This document shows positions 5,313 to 6,872 of a stretch of DNA of 6,872 bases, one piece after another. The notes below the pieces were generated by a model, which saw only the letters and a list, made by a program, of their open reading frames with translations, was not told the DNA's origin and did not search any database. The DNA comes from Candidatus Brocadiaceae bacterium (GTDB lineage Bacteria > Planctomycetota > Brocadiia > SM23-32): assembly GCA_003551785.1 (NCBI GenBank), contig PUNP01000293.1, forward strand, positions 1 through 6,872. The letters are read 5' to 3'. The translations under genes were made by a program, and so were the position numbers. Every line of letters starts with the position of its first letter. Position 1 is the first letter of the stretch.

Positions 5313-5540
5313 ATGAAGTTCTGCTTTATTGATTCAAATCTTATCATTTACGCTAATGACTGCTCCGACAGCCATAAACAAGAACGGGCAATTGAGATTA
5401 TAAAACACCTGATGCGTACTCAATCAGGCGTTATATCAACGCAGATAATGCAAGAATATGCGAACGTTGCTCTGACAAAACTGGGACAGGAAAGCTCAGG
5501 ACATCAATTCCAGGGGCAAAATTGGCAACCGTTAAGTTAG
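5313..5540 (+). pseudogene. Truncated PIN-domain toxin (VapC-type), C-terminal half lost
   Basis: MKFCFIDSNLIIYAND (Asp7) and STQIMQEYANVALTKLG (Glu48) are the first two conserved blocks of a PIN RNase, as in VapC toxins. After about residue 59 the family similarity ends; residues from SSGHQFQGQ onward are encoded by a dispersed repeat (5501-5524, second copy 5906-5929), and a stop follows at 5538. The product is 75 residues against roughly 130-140 for the family and lacks the last two acidic catalytic positions, so RNase activity is unlikely. The start may be GTG 5304 or ATG 5313; the latter gives the usual MKF...D N-terminus. I do not find the lost C-terminus downstream in any frame I read, which favours deletion or replacement over simple insertion. 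Confidence 0.8.
5501..5524. repeat. 24-bp dispersed repeat, copy 1, at the toxin break point
   Basis: ACATCAATTCCAGGGGCAAA continues with ATTG and recurs at 5906-5929 with one difference (C/T at the eleventh base). The position coincides with the loss of PIN similarity in the truncated toxin. Confidence 0.85.
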
Positions 5541-5592
5541 TGGCATTTGAACGTGAAAACGGCCCCATTCAGGGTACTGGATGAAAAACATT

Positions 5593-5629
5593 AAAACCGC
5601 GGATCACGCTGATATACGCGGATAAAGAG
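5593..5629. repeat. 37-bp repeat related to the inverted copy at 4472-4508
   Basis: It matches 4472-4508 at 34 of 37 positions (AAAACCGC, GATCACGC, TACGCGGATAAAGAG). It is directly followed by the GCGGCTAAGCCGC palindrome. Confidence 0.85.
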
Positions 5630-5637
5630 AACTCACA

Positions 5638-5650
5638 GCGGCTAAGCCGC
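5638..5650. repeat. GCGGCTAAGCCGC palindrome
   Basis: A 13-nt palindrome with 6-bp arms. The same hairpin, with the complementary centre base, occurs at 18-30 within module 1 of the composite repeat, so the block to about 5655 (GCAATA) may be a fragment of that element. Confidence 0.7.
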
Positions 5651-5780
5651 AATATTACACAAATCATTTAAATTCAGAAATGCCCGCAAAAAATATGGTT
5701 CTAACGTCGAGATTTCAACGTATGGTTATTGCAGCGCGAGATATTACAACTCACAAGCAGGGACCGACCCCGATAATAAC

Positions 5781-5821
5781 TTTTTAGCGTATTTCGCGGT
5801 TGAAAAAATAGTTCGGATTAG
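5781..5821. repeat. 41-bp dispersed repeat, copy 2
   Basis: It matches 279-319 at 39 of 41 positions. It is preceded by GACCCCGATAAT (5766-5777), which also occurs at 3471-3482. Confidence 0.85.
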
Positions 5822-5905
5822 CCTGCCCTCAGCAGCTTTAGCGAAGGAAGGTGTGGATAAATGAAGATCAGTGGTTCTGCCCCCTATATATCATTATAAT
5901 TTAAA

Positions 5906-5929
5906 ACATCAATTCTAGGGGCAAAATTG
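5906..5929. repeat. 24-bp dispersed repeat, copy 2
   Basis: Second copy of the sequence found at the break point of the truncated PIN toxin (5501-5524), in the same orientation and 405 bp downstream. Confidence 0.85.
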
Positions 5930-6064
5930 ACCTGCTAAGCACTTTCGCAAGGGGACTGTTTTGGGTAACCAAATGATAATCAACTACTTACTTCGGTCCG
6001 ACCCCCATGCTTCCCCATGCCGTAACAAACAATAAAGTTACAATGACTAGCAAATATGAAAGAC

Positions 6065-6104
6065 TTGCAATACTGTCGAAGCACATTACACTTATGTACC
6101 ATAA
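6065..6104 (+). promoter_or_regulatory. Candidate promoter and small operator of the Phd-RelE operon
   Basis: TTGCAA (6065-6070) and TACACT (6087-6092) are spaced 16 bp and each match four consensus positions. TTATG (6092-6096) and CATAA (6100-6104) form a 5-bp inverted repeat just downstream, a possible site for autorepression by the Phd/YefM antitoxin. Both calls are weak. Confidence 0.3.
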
Positions 6105-6131
6105 TTTGTACGCTTCAGCGAGGAAACGATC

Positions 6132-6392
6132 ATGACAACACTTACAGCTACCGATGCCAGAAAAGGATTATTCGAAATTCTGCGAGAAACCAATGAACAA
6201 CATGAAATATATCATATCCGCTATAAAAAAGGCGATGCAGTGCTTATGTCCGAGCAAGAATATGAAAGCCTAATAGAAACCCTTGCACTCCTTTCAAGTC
6301 CGGACTTTAAAAAAGACTTTGAACGGTCCAAAGAGGAAGCGGAAGCAGGAGATACTCTTTCCTTTGCAGAAGTCTTCGGAGAAGAGCAATGA
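6132..6392 (+). CDS. Phd/YefM-family antitoxin
   Basis: The 86-residue protein shows the Phd/YefM pattern: an N-terminal MTTLTATDARKGLFEILRE segment that forms the DNA-binding dimer fold, then IYHIRYKKGDAVLMSEQEYESLIETLALLSSP (about 27-57), very typical of YefM-type antitoxins, and an acidic tail (DFERSKEEAEAGDTLSFAEVFGEEQ) that would occupy the toxin. ATG 6132 has AGGA (6121-6124) with a 7-nt spacer. The stop overlaps the toxin start as ATGA. By family it neutralises the RelE-type RNase and represses the operon, more strongly when bound to toxin. Confidence 0.9.
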   Translation: MTTLTATDARKGLFEILRETNEQHEIYHIRYKKGDAVLMSEQEYESLIETLALLSSPDFKKDFERSKEEAEAGDTLSFAEVFGEEQ

Positions 6393-6643
6393 GCTTCCAA
6401 ATCCGCTTTACTCGACAAGCGAAAAAGGATGTCGAAAAACTTAGTCCCAAACTGCAGAATAAACTGAAAAGCATTCTACGGCGGAAAATAGCCGTCAATC
6501 CTTACGACGGCAAACCATTAAAGGGCGAGCTGAAGGGATTTTATTCAATACGCTTGACCTATCAGGACAGAATCATTTATTCAATTGACAAACAAGAGTT
6601 GCTGGTAGTGATTATTCGAGCCAAAACCCACTACGGTCAATAG
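6389..6643 (+). CDS. RelE/YoeB-like mRNA interferase toxin
   Basis: The 84-residue basic protein reads as a RelE/ParE superfamily toxin closest in style to YoeB/Txe: IRFTRQAKKDVEKL at the N-terminus, NPYDGKPLKGELKGFYSIRL in the middle, RIIYSID and the C-terminal end RAKTHYGQ. Candidate catalytic residues are Glu47, Arg55, Arg61 and His81-Tyr82. Such toxins cut mRNA in the ribosomal A site. Its start ATG is inside the ATGA overlap with the antitoxin stop, so translation is coupled. Length and key residues look complete, hence the pair is probably active. No clear terminator follows before the inverted repeat at 6683. Confidence 0.9.
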   Translation: MSFQIRFTRQAKKDVEKLSPKLQNKLKSILRRKIAVNPYDGKPLKGELKGFYSIRLTYQDRIIYSIDKQELLVVIIRAKTHYGQ

Positions 6644-6682
6644 CAATCGTGACCCCCCTCGTCCCCTGTACTATATATAATT

Positions 6683-6766
6683 GTCTCGCCAGTAAAATCC
6701 GTGGGTTAAATTTGGTTCGGACAACTCGCCGAGTTACAATTAACCCACAGAATTTACTGACGAGAC
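6683..6766. repeat. 27-bp imperfect inverted repeat with 30-nt loop, in the leader of the second Rpn gene
   Basis: The left arm (6683-6709, starting GTCTCGCCAGTAAAATCC) pairs with the right arm (6740-6766, ending TTTACTGACGAGAC) at 24 of 27 positions. The 30-nt loop holds an inner stem AACTC/GAGTT (6723-6735). The right arm ends 15 nt before ATG 6782. No T tract follows, so it is not a standard terminator. It could be a MITE-like element with terminal inverted repeats, an operator, or an mRNA structure controlling translation. Confidence 0.85.
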
Positions 6767-6781
6767 ATAAATAAAAACCGT

Positions 6782-6872
6782 ATGGCTGACATCACCAACC
6801 CACACGACAAGTTCTTTCGGGAAGTCTGGAGCCGTCAGGAAATCGCTGTTGATTTCCTGGCAAACTATCTGC
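6782..6872 (+). CDS. Second Rpn-family nuclease / putative transposase, 5' part only
   Basis: Thirty codons are visible before the window ends: MADITNPHDKFFREVWSRQE, then IAVDFLANYL. NPHDKFFRE followed by an A-DFL-YL pattern is the signature N-terminus of Rpn/Transposase_31-type PD-(D/E)XK proteins. This is a different subfamily from the Rpn protein at 403, which starts YDSPWK. The catalytic region lies outside the window. No Shine-Dalgarno site precedes ATG 6782 (ATAAATAAAAACCGT), and a 27-bp inverted repeat ends 15 nt upstream, so initiation may be weak or structurally controlled. Confidence 0.85.
   Translation, partial: MADITNPHDKFFREVWSRQEIAVDFLANYL

Larger units (their letters stand above)
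5541..6064. other. Repeat-filled intergenic region without genes
   Basis: It contains the 37-bp repeat at 5593-5629, the palindrome at 5638-5650, a weak relic of module 1 (TTTAAATTCA near 5668), the 41-bp repeat at 5781-5821, ATGAAGATCAGTG near 5861, the 24-bp repeat at 5906-5929 and GGTCCGACCCCC (5995-6006). TTTGG (5960-5964) and CCAAA (5969-5973) form a small hairpin. No frame has both length and a start signal. Confidence 0.75.

Noticed and set aside
5525..6000. Missing C-terminal half of the PIN toxin displaced downstream
   Set aside because: I found no frame with the DAL-like third motif or a final Asp block; the sequence is repeat DNA.
6683..6766. Integron attC site next to a TA cassette
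   Set aside because: The arms lack the RYYYAAC and GTTRRRY core sites at their ends, and no integrase is visible.

Overview
This is a bacterial window with no core metabolic or housekeeping gene. It holds small toxin-antitoxin (TA) and Rpn-nuclease modules separated by long, repeat-packed intergenic stretches. The gene types (Rpn/PD-(D/E)XK proteins, a Schlafen AlbA_2-type ATP-binding protein, PIN, Phd/YefM and RelE families), moderate base composition and good Shine-Dalgarno sites fit a repeat-rich environmental Gram-negative, for example a Desulfobacterota-, filamentous gammaproteobacterium- or Planctomycetota-like genome. That assignment is an inference; nothing here fixes the taxon.

Layout: 1-402 is a partial composite repeat plus leader. 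403-1329 encodes an Rpn-family nuclease with a DUF4351-like tail and a well-placed internal start at 1108 that may give a separate C-terminal protein. 1330-1891 holds hairpins, a double-hairpin palindrome and a repeat module. 1892-3259 encodes an AlbA_2/HATPase/winged-helix protein. 3582-4213 is a VapBC-type pair (DUF2281-like antitoxin and PIN toxin, 13-nt overlap). 4214-4980 is repeats only, including the complete composite element at 4622-4887. 5074-5540 is a ribbon-helix-helix (DUF6364-like) antitoxin followed by a PIN toxin that lost its C-terminal half at a dispersed repeat. 5541-6131 is more repeats. 6132-6643 is a Phd/YefM-RelE pair with an ATGA overlap. A 27-bp imperfect inverted repeat (6683-6766) leads into a second Rpn gene that starts at 6782 and runs off the window.

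The genes look like independent stress or defence modules, not one pathway: each TA pair is its own operon with its own ribosome binding site. The link between them is the non-coding DNA. The same repeats recur between different cassettes, and some end right at a gene start or inside a gene. This suggests shuffling of cassettes by recombination between repeats, near genes of a family (Rpn) known for promoting recombination. The most testable points are the intragenic Rpn ORF, the 117-bp structured module at near-equal distance from two unrelated genes, the repeat-truncated toxin, and the long inverted repeat in the second Rpn leader.
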